Position numbers and translations under genes: made by a program. Shown piece after piece: positions 10,892-20,924 of a stretch of 64,000 nt of DNA; positions within the stretch are counted from its first letter, which is position 1; each line of letters starts with the position of its first letter. Origin of the DNA: Henckelia pumila (lineage: Eukaryota > Streptophyta > Magnoliopsida > Lamiales > Gesneriaceae); NCBI RefSeq assembly GCF_033568475.1, contig NC_133123.1, forward strand, positions 59,217,522 through 59,281,521, read 5' to 3'. The notes under the pieces were generated by a model. It worked only from the letters and a program-made list of their open reading frames with translations, ran no database searches and was not told the DNA's origin.

Positions 10892-12778
10892 TCATATCTC
10901 ATAGTCATACCAAGCAGCTATGGCAATAAGGATTCTTATGGACTTGAACATTGCAACTGGTGAAAAGGTTTCATCATAGTCAACTCCTTGTCTTTGAGTA
11001 TAACCTTTCGCCACCAATCGCGCCTTGTAGGTCAATACCTTACCATCAGGCCCAAGCTTTCTCTTGTAGATCCATTTACACCCTATTGGAACAATTCCAT
11101 CGGGAGGATCTACTAAAGACCAAACTTGGTTTGTATGCATCGAATCTATTTTCGACTGCATAGCTTCAAGCCATAAATTTGAATCCGCATCAGAAATTGC
11201 TTCCTTGAAGTTTCTTGGATCACATCCAACATCGGGTTCATCTTGATCCCTTTCAAGAAGAAGACCATATCGAATAGGAGGTCTAGAAGTCCTCTCGGAT
11301 CTTCTAGGTATAGGCGTGTCCATCATTGGTTCCTGAGGTGTAGGATCATTATTTTGTATTTCGGGTTCTTCTCGAATTTCTTCGAGTTCCATCATCTCGT
11401 CTTTCTTATCCAATAAGAACTCCTTCTCCAAGAAGGTGGCATTCCTTGAAACAAACACTTTTGTTTCAGTAGGATGATAGAAATAATATCCGATTGAATT
11501 CTTCGTATACCCTACAAAATAACATAAGGTGGATCGACTATCCAACTTATCTCCCACTGTCTGCTTCACGTAAGCAGGACATCCCCAAATCCTCAAGTAC
11601 GAATACTTAGGAGCTTTGCCATTCCATAACTCGTATGGTGTTTTGTCCACTGCTTTGGTGTGGACGTTGTTCAACAACAACACCGTCGTTTCAAGCGCGT
11701 AGCCCCAAAACGAAGGTGGAAGCTCAGTGAAGCTCATCATGGATCGAACCATGTCCAACAAAGTTCGATTACGACGCTCCGATACACCATTTAGCTGAGG
11801 TGTCATAGGAGGAGTCCACTGAGAGAGAATCCCATTCTCTTTCAGATAGTCCAAAAACTCGGTACTTAAGTATTCTCCACCTCGATCCGATCGAAATGCT
11901 TTAATTCTTTTACCTAGCTTTTTTTCTACTTCAGCCTTGAATTCTTTGAATTTTTCAAATGCTTCAGACTTATATTTCATTAAATATAAATACCCATACC
12001 TTGAATAATCATCAGTAAAGGTAATAAAGTAGGTGTGGCCATATTGAGTACCAATTCTAAATGGACCACAAACGTCTGTATGGATCAAATCCAACAGATT
12101 TTGACTACGCTCAGGTTTCCCCTTAAAAGGAGATTTAGTCATTTTTTCTTTCAGGAAGGACTCACAAGTAGGTAGAGAGTTAATATTAGACATATCAAAC
12201 ATGCCCTCTCCCACTAGCTTGTTCATCCTCCTTGAGGAAATATGACCTAGCCTAGCATGCCAAAGGTTTGCCGGGTTTTGACTATCGATTTTCCTTTTGT
12301 TCGTTGTTACCGATTTATCAACATAATTTATTGAAACGTCTTTTAATTTTAAGTTATATAGATCGTTTTCAAGTTGTCCATTTCCAATCAAACATTCATT
12401 CTTGTAAATATTGCAAATCCCATTCACAAAATTGCAAGAATACCCATCTCTATCAAGCATAAAAACAAAAATAATGTTTTTAATCAAATCTGGAACAAAT
12501 AAAACATCTCTCAAAAGTAACTTAAAATCGTTCTGCAAAATTAAATAAACGTCTCCTACAGCTTTAGCTTCAACTCTAGAACCATTTCCGAGCCTCAACT
12601 GGGTCTCACCCATTCTAAGCTTGCGACTTCTTGTCATCACCTGCAAATCATTGCAAATGTGAGATCCACATCCGGTATCCAATACCCAAGAAGTAGTATT
12701 AAGTGAAACATTTATTTCAATATAGAACATACCCTTCGCAGTTCGCAACTGCTCTAGATATTCCTTGCAGTTACGTTT
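10892..12778 (-). pseudogene. Element B protease and integrase
   Basis: The protease is marked by WVLDTGCGSHICND (about 12680). The integrase zinc module has HARLGHIS then CESFLKEK, where the second Cys of the usual CxxC is Phe; the related copy E keeps CESCLKGK. The core has Asp in LIHTDVCGPF, Asp in AFRSDRGGEYLS and Glu in NGVSERRNRTLLDMVRS. It ends with the GKAPKYSYLRIWGCPAYV region and the linker into RT (WKWIYKRKLG-like). Integrase before RT defines Ty1/copia. The lost zinc ligand may have disabled the enzyme independently of the nonsense codons. Confidence 0.92.
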
Positions 12779-13558
12779 TCAATGACCGGGTTTCTTGCAG
12801 TAATGGCAAACATCCTTGGACTTTTCCATGTTTGAAGCCTTTGTCTTGTTCTTCTTCTCGGGTCCGATTTTCTTGGGTGGGGCAGAACGTTTCTTACCCT
12901 TTGTACTTGGCCCCTTCTTAGCAGAAGAAGAGGAGCCCACCAAGAAATCCGATTTATCCTTCTTTAAAGTGGATTCATATGTTACAAGCATATTGACCAT
13001 CTCTTCAAGGGAGGCCTCTATCTTGTTCATATTGAAATTCACCACAAATCCGTCAAACAAAAAAGGAAGAGAGAGAAGTAATAAGTCCACGTTGAGTTCA
13101 TGCTCCAACACCAAATCAAGCGTTACCAACTTCTGTATGAGCCAAATCACTCGTACCCCATGATCACGGACCGAAGTCCCTTCACGCATGCGACACGTCA
13201 TTAGCTCTTTTACAGTAGCGAAACTTTCAGCTCTCGATTGAGCCCCAAAAAGTTCCTTGAGTTGTACGTGAATGTCAGCAGCATTCACGGTATCCTCAAA
13301 TCGCCTCTGGAGTTCATCAGACATCGAGGCTTGCATATAGCATTTGACCTTGATATCATGGTCCCACCATGTATCAAGTTTGGCCAACTCTTCCGGACTT
13401 ACATCAGCTGGTGCTTCCTTCGGAGGAGATTTTTCTAACACGTAGAGCATCTTCTCCGAGGTCAAGACAATCTTCAACTTACGGAACCATTCCGTATAGT
13501 TTGCGCCAGTCAGTTTATTTTGTTCGAGGATAGAGAATAGTGGATTGCGCGAATTCAT
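12779..13558 (-). pseudogene. Element B gag (capsid, zinc knuckle)
   Basis: It starts at ATG 13558 (MNSRNPLFSILEQNKLTGAN), followed by the copia capsid motifs YTEWFRKLKIVL, CYMQASMSDELQRRFED and LKELFGAQSR. A Lys-rich tail leads to the zinc knuckle CHYCKKPGHWKRNC. Here the Trp codon is TGA (12779-12781), so gag ends inside the knuckle; copy E has TGG at the same place. The frame is otherwise open into protease. Gag forms the virus-like particle that packages the RNA. Confidence 0.92.
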
Positions 13559-15050
13559 CTTTATGAAATACTGAAAAGAAACAGAAAATTATCAGTGATT
13601 GTTTAATTAATTTACTAAGACATAAAATAGGCGAAATTTATTTTATGAATCTCACTCCCACTATTTTAACGATTTCACTACCCTCTAGTGAAAACGAAAA
13701 ACTATTTTCCTTAGTGGGAACATGGAGTCCAATTGACAAACAATGGTCCCGAATAATATCAGCCAACCATAATTTTCAAAAGGTAGAGCCCAATTGCTTC
13801 CAAAGCAACCTCCACGTTTTTACCTCATGTCCAATAAGGGCCCAATAATATGACGCCATTTATTGTGACATGTCAAGATGACCCATCAATATTAAGTTGT
13901 GATGGACGGTCGCCATGTGGATCCCCCAATAATATGAGCCGATCCCATGGGAGTTCCACCCAACTTACAACATGTGTCGATCCAATGTACAGCTTTCCGA
14001 CGAACGGGCCCCCCCAATAATATGAGCCGGACCGTATCCACGGGTAGCATCTCATACATTGATCGTTGATGGAAGGTAGGAACATTTAAACAATATTTAA
14101 ATTTCCTTTATTTATCTTGATATCAATTTTAAATCATATTTAAAATGAGGGATTTTAATTTTGAAAATTTGTCTCATCATTTTAAAATTTGTATGCTTGC
14201 GGGATTCATACAATTTTGTCTAAAACATGCATACAACTATAATATCATATATTATATAGGATGATCGATTCCATTTCTAATCGACCCGTGGTTGCCAATC
14301 ACGAGTCTAAGTCCAATCCTAGGTAATATGCAGGTATGCAATGCAATCCTATTACATTGAGCTTCCAATTTACATTTCTTCAGTCTTTATTGTCTTTTGG
14401 GCCCACCTCCGTCTTCAAATCTTCATCTCCCACTAAATCTAATGTATTTACAATAAATAACCATGACAAGTAGGGGATACATTTCAAGGAGTGGGAACGG
14501 GCCATAAACCAGACCCCACTTTTATTACATATGACAATTCATATTGGGCCATAAACCAGGCCCATTAATAAATCCAACAACAATAAAAACAAATGTAAAT
14601 TCCTAACATACACCTACAAAATTTGTCATGGCAATCGATCATCCTTATCCAATAATATTTAATTCAAAATTAATTTATTGGATAACATGCAATGGCAATT
14701 TAAATTAAAAGGATAAAATCATATTCTATATATAAAATCTTATTTTACATACAAAATCATATTTTATCTTTTCATCAAATAAAATCATATTTTACTCAAT
14801 ATTTCCATAAGATCATATCTTATCATCAATTGTACCAAAAATAATTAATTTCATAAAATCTGATTTAACGGATAAAATCTATAAATTTTCCAAAAATTCA
14901 AATTTATCCAAAAATCAATTTTAAAATTTTCGGACTCGAACAATTCGATCCGACGCCTCGTGGACCAATCAAAAACAATTTTCGATCGGACCAAAAATAG
15001 AATTTTAACATATTAAAATTTTAATTTAAAATAAAAAAATTAATTTTTCC

Positions 15051-15081
15051 CGGGCCGCCCGGGACGATCCCGGGCGGCCCG
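15051..15081. repeat. Perfect 14 bp hairpin in element B leader
   Basis: The left arm CGGGCCGCCCGGGA (15051-15064), a 3-base loop, and the right arm TCCCGGGCGGCCCG (15068-15081) are exact reverse complements. A C-run of about 18 at 15107-15124 follows. In the RNA this would be a very stable structure about 190 nt after the primer-binding site. Confidence 0.85.
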
Positions 15082-15255
15082 CGCCCCTTCGGGCAGCGAC
15101 CATCGGTGCCCCCCCCCCCCCCCGGGCAACGATCCAATCGCTGCCCGTGTTTTGCCCGAAAAAAAAAATTTATTTTAAAAAATTTATTTTGTTTCGAAAA
15201 CCGAGGCTTAAAAAATTTTTGTACAATCGATTAATTTAATCGCTTCATCTGAGCA

Positions 15256-15273
15256 ACCTGGCTCTGATACCAC
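15256..15273 (-). promoter_or_regulatory. Element B primer-binding site (initiator-Met tRNA)
   Basis: Directly after the end of the 5' LTR the minus strand reads GTGGTATCAGAGCCAGGTT. This matches the 3' end complement of plant initiator methionine tRNA, which primes reverse transcription. Confidence 0.9.
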
Positions 15274-17119
15274 TGTTGGTGAACGGCGATCAGATCAATC
15301 AGAATTGATACCCGGTGCAGCGGAAGTTTAAAATTTTATATGGAACGATTCCATAATGGGTATCAAAACTTTACGATTAAATTGTGCGTGTAAAAATTAA
15401 ATAACAATTATAAATTTTTACCTCCAATCTCGAATCGAGATTATGGACACCAACAGATTACTCTGCTCTTGTTGTATATCCCAGAAACTGATGGACGAAC
15501 AATTCTTCAATCAGGTCCACGAACAGAAATTTAATTCCTCTGATAGATTGCACTAGAAAATCTATCAGAAGTTTCTACGAAGAGAATTAACGAATTTGAT
15601 CTGTTAAACCAGACTGCAAATTCAAAATTCACAGGCTGGATTTTCCCGAGCAGAGAGGGAGGGGGCGCGACCACTTTAGAAAACACAGCTAGGGTTTTCG
15701 AAAATATTTTTGTGACCTCTATTATGTAATTCCTGTACTGCAATAACTTATTTATAATGTGGGCTGCTAACAGCTTAGGGCCCATTAGTCATAAGTTCAA
15801 GCCTGACAAGCAAAGCCCGCATGTTCAGAAATTATTATAAAATTCATCGTGACTCAGATTGATAAACCAATTTCACCAATGTGCACAGAAACCATTTCTG
15901 CATCTTTCAAAGTCAAGATAAATTTTCTGAATCCGAATTCAGTGGTTTCCAAAAATGCCCATCCCTATGTCATTTTAGGAAATCTTACTCCTCTACTCTT
16001 AAATAAGAAGTCCCACTTCTTTGTTCATTAAATTTAACTCTTTAAATTTAACTATCTCAACGAGGATTAAAAATCCATTACTCTGTGTGACCCTCAATGG
16101 TTCAGGGATACAGCTAGCCGTGGGCTCACAACTCCTTGTGACTCGGAACAACAATTTCCGACTTGCCCATCGAATCATGGTAAGAGCGCCTAGCAACATC
16201 GCCCCATGATTCCCTAGGTATCACTGATAGTGCCTGCAAGAACCAATAGATTTTGGTTAGCGTACAGTACGGTCCCTTCATTCATATATCCCGATCGAAT
16301 CAACAACCATTGGTAAATCGAGAGTCGTTCGAGATTCGATAACTACGCAATACATCTTGAAGATCAAATAGTGACATCGCATGTGCTACTAAGAAACCAT
16401 TTTTTAAAACACATCATGTACTCTGGCCAGAGATTCGTCACACTAATATCTCCTCAGATTGCATAGGATATCCACACTTGCAAGTATGTGGTGAATCCTT
16501 GACAACAAAGCATTGACTCCTATATGTGTCGTAACTGTACCCAATCCCGACACCTGATGACCCCAATAGAGTCGGTAAACGAGTCAAAGCACAGTACTAG
16601 CATATAGAGTCTCAATGATGTTTCAAGTAGTAAGGACTAATGGTGTACAACCAAAACCGCGGACTTTATCCACTCGATAAGTGATAACCACTTGGAAAGT
16701 CCGGATAGGGTAGTTCGATCATTCATCGTATGAATATCCATTTGCATGCTTTGAACATCTCTATGTTCCATACCAATGAAACGTGGTACTCGGCATCGCA
16801 AATGCTAGTCTCAATCTCGAGCGATCCTTATCCTTATTAACGGACGGCTCAATCGACTAGGAACTTTTTAGAATATACAGTGACTATAAGATATGTTTCA
16901 TGATAGTCATCCCCATGTACTACCACATCTTACATACACTATAGTATATTCAAGGTCTTTATCAAAACAACAATAGTATATCACAATATAACAATATGAA
17001 GAAAGATAAAGTCATTGCCATTAATAAAAGTGTAAATTATATTAAACAAAAGATTGTTTATACAAAGAGTCATCAAAGCCCTTAGCCACAAGTTGGCTCA
17101 CCGGGCACCCACTCTTTCA
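15274..17119 (-). repeat. Element B 5' LTR
   Basis: Partner of 7785-9630 and the same length (1,846 bp). I count about 15 substitutions by eye, for example near 15326, 15360 and 15485. It carries the element promoter by family knowledge. The right end CTCTTTCA is followed by the target duplication ATTCA. Confidence 0.95.
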
Positions 17120-17899
17120 ATTCAGACGTGTAGTACGGTGTTTAACGGGAGAAATCTCGGCATCCCTACCAAATTCAGAGGGGCAATGTGGTGTTTAACG
17201 GGAGAAATCTTGGCATCCTTGCCAGCATTGTATACTATAGCCATTGATCGATCAAAATCATAGTCACAATCGAGGATCTAAATTCATAAGTAAATGAAAA
17301 AGATAAATGACTCATGAACGTTACTTTTCATTGCATATTGCTATTGTTTCTACTTCGGGCATGATATTACGTTTTTCCTTTCGTGTGAGTTTCATGATAT
17401 ACTGAGTACTACTTTTAGTATGCTGCATTATTTTGAACCCTTGCTGTATTATGTAAATCTTGTTGGGCTTTTAGGCTCACTACTATTCTTGGTGCAGGTT
17501 GTACTTTGTTGAGATCAAGGGGCGTGACTCTCGAGTGGACTGCAATGCGGACACGGCACATCCCTCTGACCTATGTTATTCTTCCGCATAAGTTTATTCA
17601 AACTTAAATGTTATGAAGTATTTACTTTTTTTATTTGGAAAATGTAAATGAAATGATTTTTAAGATTTGTTTCTTGGTGGATTAAATTGCAAAATTTTGA
17701 TGTTTGTGATGTTGAGCTTTTTTTCCCTAGTTTCTCTTTTATTTATTGTGGTCTAGTTTATCGGTGTTGTAGGTTGCTTTTGTTGTTTGATGTCTGTGTC
17801 AGGTGAGTTATAAAATAAACAGATGGGTCATGCCGAAATTTTTTGAAAAATCCATATTTTATTTAATTATTAATTATAGTATAGATAATGGTCGTTTCA
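17120..17899 (+). repeat. Element A 5' LTR, right part
   Basis: The LTR resumes after insertion B with the rest of the tandem array, then sequence matching 33190-33970, and ends GTCGTTTCA at 17899 next to the primer-binding site. Confidence 0.85.
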
Positions 17900-17917
17900 G
17901 TTGGTATCAGAGCATGG
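17900..17917 (+). promoter_or_regulatory. Element A primer-binding site
   Basis: GTTGGTATCAGAGCATGG follows the LTR end directly. TGGTATCAGAGC is the initiator-Met tRNA complement. The next 60 bases resemble the start of the element D interior (TGGGTTGTGCCTACTGCCG against TGGGCTGTGCCTACTGCCG), showing kinship. Confidence 0.85.
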
Positions 17918-20568
17918 TTCTTGTTTGGGTTGTGCCTACTGCCGATTGCAAGAAACACGAGAAGTCTCGCCTCAAATACTGTAAGTTTTAAAGAATTTTA
18001 TATGTTATTCATACTTGAATTATTATTTTAAATGTTTTGATGTCATCCCTTTTAAAATATTTTTATAAAATTAGGTGTTTAATTTATTTAAATGAGTAGC
18101 TCAGTGTTTATTTTGTTTAAAAAAAAAAATTAGTAGATTAAAGTGTGTCATTTAAATGTTTATTTTGTAGCATGTGACTTCAAGTTAAACAGAGTTGGCG
18201 TACAAATATTCCTTCTAGTTTTAGACAGTACGTGGAAGTTGTTTGAGTTATTAAGAAGTTTTAATAATTTTTATGGGATTGTAAGAGTTTGTTGAAAAAT
18301 ATTAAACTTCCACATTAGGAAATATTAAATATTGTGTTGTTGTAATTCATTCTCTTATGAATGGATTTTAGTTGGATACAACTAAGTGCATAGTTGTTTA
18401 GAAATTGATCAACATATGTTTTGTCAGTTAAGTTAATGAATCGAAACTCGTGCGATGACTTGGGATAAAATTAAGGAATCATTGTTATTTTTGTGTGAAC
18501 TCTAAATTGAGGAATGTTGCGCGCTAGAGTTAAAGTAAAGGATTTAGAATATAGTTAGAGTCCTAATTGATAGCTTCAAAACCAATTTAAAACTGCATGC
18601 CTCCACATTTCTGTACTACAACAGGAGGTCATAGCTTTGTTATTGATGATTTGCGTGTATAAAAAAAATCATCAATCAATTTTTAAATGATGTTTCAACA
18701 TTTTCTTGATATTTTATTTATTTATTTAGTTATTTTCCCATATTTTCATTGTTTGACGCCAAAGTGATTTTTTTTTTTATTTTTCTTGATCTTATTTTGA
18801 TGGTTGTTTTTGCTGTGCTGAGAATTTTACCAGTTATGTTATGCGTTGTTAGGAGTAAGTTCTTTTGTCAAGAAGATGAGTTGACTGAGGATTCGGGTCG
18901 TTGGTTGTAATTGGTGACTGTGTTCGGACGTTTTTAGGATTGATTGGATATAAAAAAATTTAAATTACGAGTGGTGATTTGGGAGATAATTTAGAATGTT
19001 GGAGAAGCATCGGTTTGGGTAAAGAAAATTCTAGAGGTCGAGTAAAGCAAGTCGTTAGACTAAGCAAGCTGTGGTACCAATTTATTGGAATCTTTCACTT
19101 ATTGTTATGTGCTTCTGAATTTAAAATATATTTTGAGACGGTAGTGTAGCCAGGACTTGACTTTATTGTTTAGGATGCATGCTAGTGTGGCAGGTAAGAC
19201 TTGAAAAGTGGGTTCTTGCTATGGACAATATACAAAATTATCAATTGGTTATGCTAGGCTCCTAAAAGTAAGAAATTATTTTTGTCCAATCTTGGAGTTA
19301 TTTTGGATTTTTTTATAGTGGCTACAGAACATTTAAGTTTTGTTACTTTAAGTTTCTACTACATGATTAAAGGATGCAGCTAGTCTAGATGAGTAGGTTG
19401 TCTAAAAATTTGAAGTATTAGCTATTTAAGTTTCTGTCCTTATCAAGTTTAAGGTCTGAAATTTTATTCTTGGGTATGAGTCAGAGTTTGGAACGCGTAG
19501 AGGAGTGTTGATAAGAGAATCGGCCATAAGAAATTTTGGAAGAAGTTTCAAATGATTTTAGAATCTTGAACAAGTCCAGCGAGGCGATGAAGGATTTTAG
19601 GACTTTTGTGGGCAGCAAACTTCCATTGAAATTTTTTTTTATTTCTAAAATGATATCTGAAATTATTTGTTTGCATACAAAAAAAATTTTGAAGAATGCG
19701 TTGACTTGTGAGAAAGATTTTTAAAAAAAAGGTTTTGGCAGCGAAGATATAATTTTTGAAAGCATGGACTTTGATAGCTTTCGTGCATAAATTATTTATT
19801 TAAAACTTTTAAACATATATTTCAATGATTTTTGACGGAGCTTTGACTTCGACTAATGATGTAAAAAATTTTGAACTGCAGTTCATGAAAAATTTTGAGA
19901 AAACCATTTTATTGAAGCTATCTGTTTAGCAAGGTGAGTGGTTGGTTGTTAAATATTTTGGGAACTTGGGAATTTCAAAGGAGCTCGAGTCCTATAGAGT
20001 TTGATCGGTAAGTAGATATTAAGCGTCGTCTCTTGCGAGAAAGCTTTTAATATATGTTTGAGATCGACATAAATTATTTATTGATTTCACGGACTCTAAT
20101 GCTTGAAGTTGTTATTAGGGATCTAAAGTTATCAAATTAAGGGAATTATAAGGCCTTGTAGGACTTTATGAGGAGCATAATTGATAAATAACGAAGGATA
20201 TAGGATTAGAGAAATGTAAGTTGTGCAATAACTTAAAGGTCTAATAATTTGTAGGTTGTGGAACTTATGAGTTGCAATAGGATGACGTTCGTAGGTTTGA
20301 AATTTAGACCAAAGGTAATTTGGTGCAGTGATAAAATTTAATTTTGAATAAATCACTCGAGAGCAAATAAGAACTAGGAATTTATAGGACAGTAAGAGTT
20401 AGTTGGACCCTTGGTGATATATAGATATTAATAAGTATCAGAGTGCGCAGCAAAAGCTAATTAGCTTCAACTCTTGAGTGTGCGAGGTAAGAAGACTTAG
20501 TGGTATTTTGGCCTAAGGTATTCGAACCTGGCTAGTAAGTTTTGAATTTCGAGGACAAAATTCCATTT
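17918..20568 (+). other. Element A interior, non-coding
   Basis: About 2.65 kb of AT-rich DNA with no frame above about 75 codons and no gag or pol motif I can recognise on either strand. The last bases before the tract (GAATTTCGAGGACAAAATTCC) resemble the pol end of gypsy elements C and D. So the interior is either an ancient deletion derivative or an extremely decayed gypsy body. Confidence 0.7.
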
Positions 20569-20582
20569 AAGGGGGAAGGAAT
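20569..20582 (+). promoter_or_regulatory. Element A polypurine tract
   Basis: AAGGGGGAAGGAAT lies immediately before TGTAGCACC at 20583, the start of the 3' LTR. It is the same arrangement as in element D (AGGGAGGGAGGAAT then TGTAGCACC). Confidence 0.85.
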
Positions 20583-20924
20583 TGTAGCACCTAAAATCCA
20601 ATCTATTAAATCGCATGCATTAAATTAAATAAATATTATGATTATTATTTTTAAGTTTAATCGATTTAAAATTCTTTATCTTAATTATTTGTTAATAAAA
20701 TATTAACTATTTATTTAAATGTTTTATTGTACTAACTATTTTATCAATACTTTTAATTGCTTAAGTGTAATTGCCAAAATGATTTTTATTATGCAACTTA
20801 TCTGTTTTAAATATTTAAATATTTTAAAAGTTTAAGTTTGCTTAATTAAATAATTTTAATTATTTATTTTATTTGTTTAAATGATTCTAACTGTCCCACT
20901 TATTTATTTAAAATGATTTAATTT
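20583..20924 (+). repeat. Element A 3' LTR, left part (true LTR start)
   Basis: It starts TGTAGCACCTAAAATCC and is very AT-rich. It is cut by insertion C, whose target duplication AATTT is 20920-20924. This part is missing from the 5' LTR. Confidence 0.85.

Larger units (their letters stand above)
13559..15273 (-). other. Element B 5' leader between primer site and gag
   Basis: 1.7 kb without coding potential. It carries four spaced copies of a CATATTATTGGG-like motif (minus-strand sense) at about 13748, 13841, 13924 and 14012. It also has a GC-rich block at 15047-15135 with a 14 bp perfect hairpin and a C-run, and AT-rich DNA between them. It matches the leader of element E apart from E's later insertion. 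Confidence 0.8.
7785..17119 (-). mobile_element. Element B: nearly complete Ty1/copia retrotransposon
   Basis: The minus-strand element of 9,335 bp has two 1,846 bp LTRs (7785-9630 and 15274-17119) with TG/CA ends. The 5 bp target duplication is ATTCA (7780-7784 and 17120-17124). Copia gene order is gag, protease, integrase, reverse transcriptase, RNase H. About 15 LTR differences by eye (about 0.8%) mark it as the youngest datable insertion here. The polyprotein is broken by two nonsense codons and one frameshift. It lies inside the tandem repeat of the A 5' LTR. Confidence 0.95.

Noticed and set aside
15107-15124. C-run as a possible assembly error
   Set aside because: A similar C-run occurs in the D LTR near 40670, and homopolymers of this size are common. 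I cannot tell error from real sequence without reads.
15256-15273. TGGTATCAGAGC-type sequences as possible tRNA genes
   Set aside because: Only the 18 bases complementary to the tRNA 3' end are present, next to LTR ends; they are primer-binding sites.
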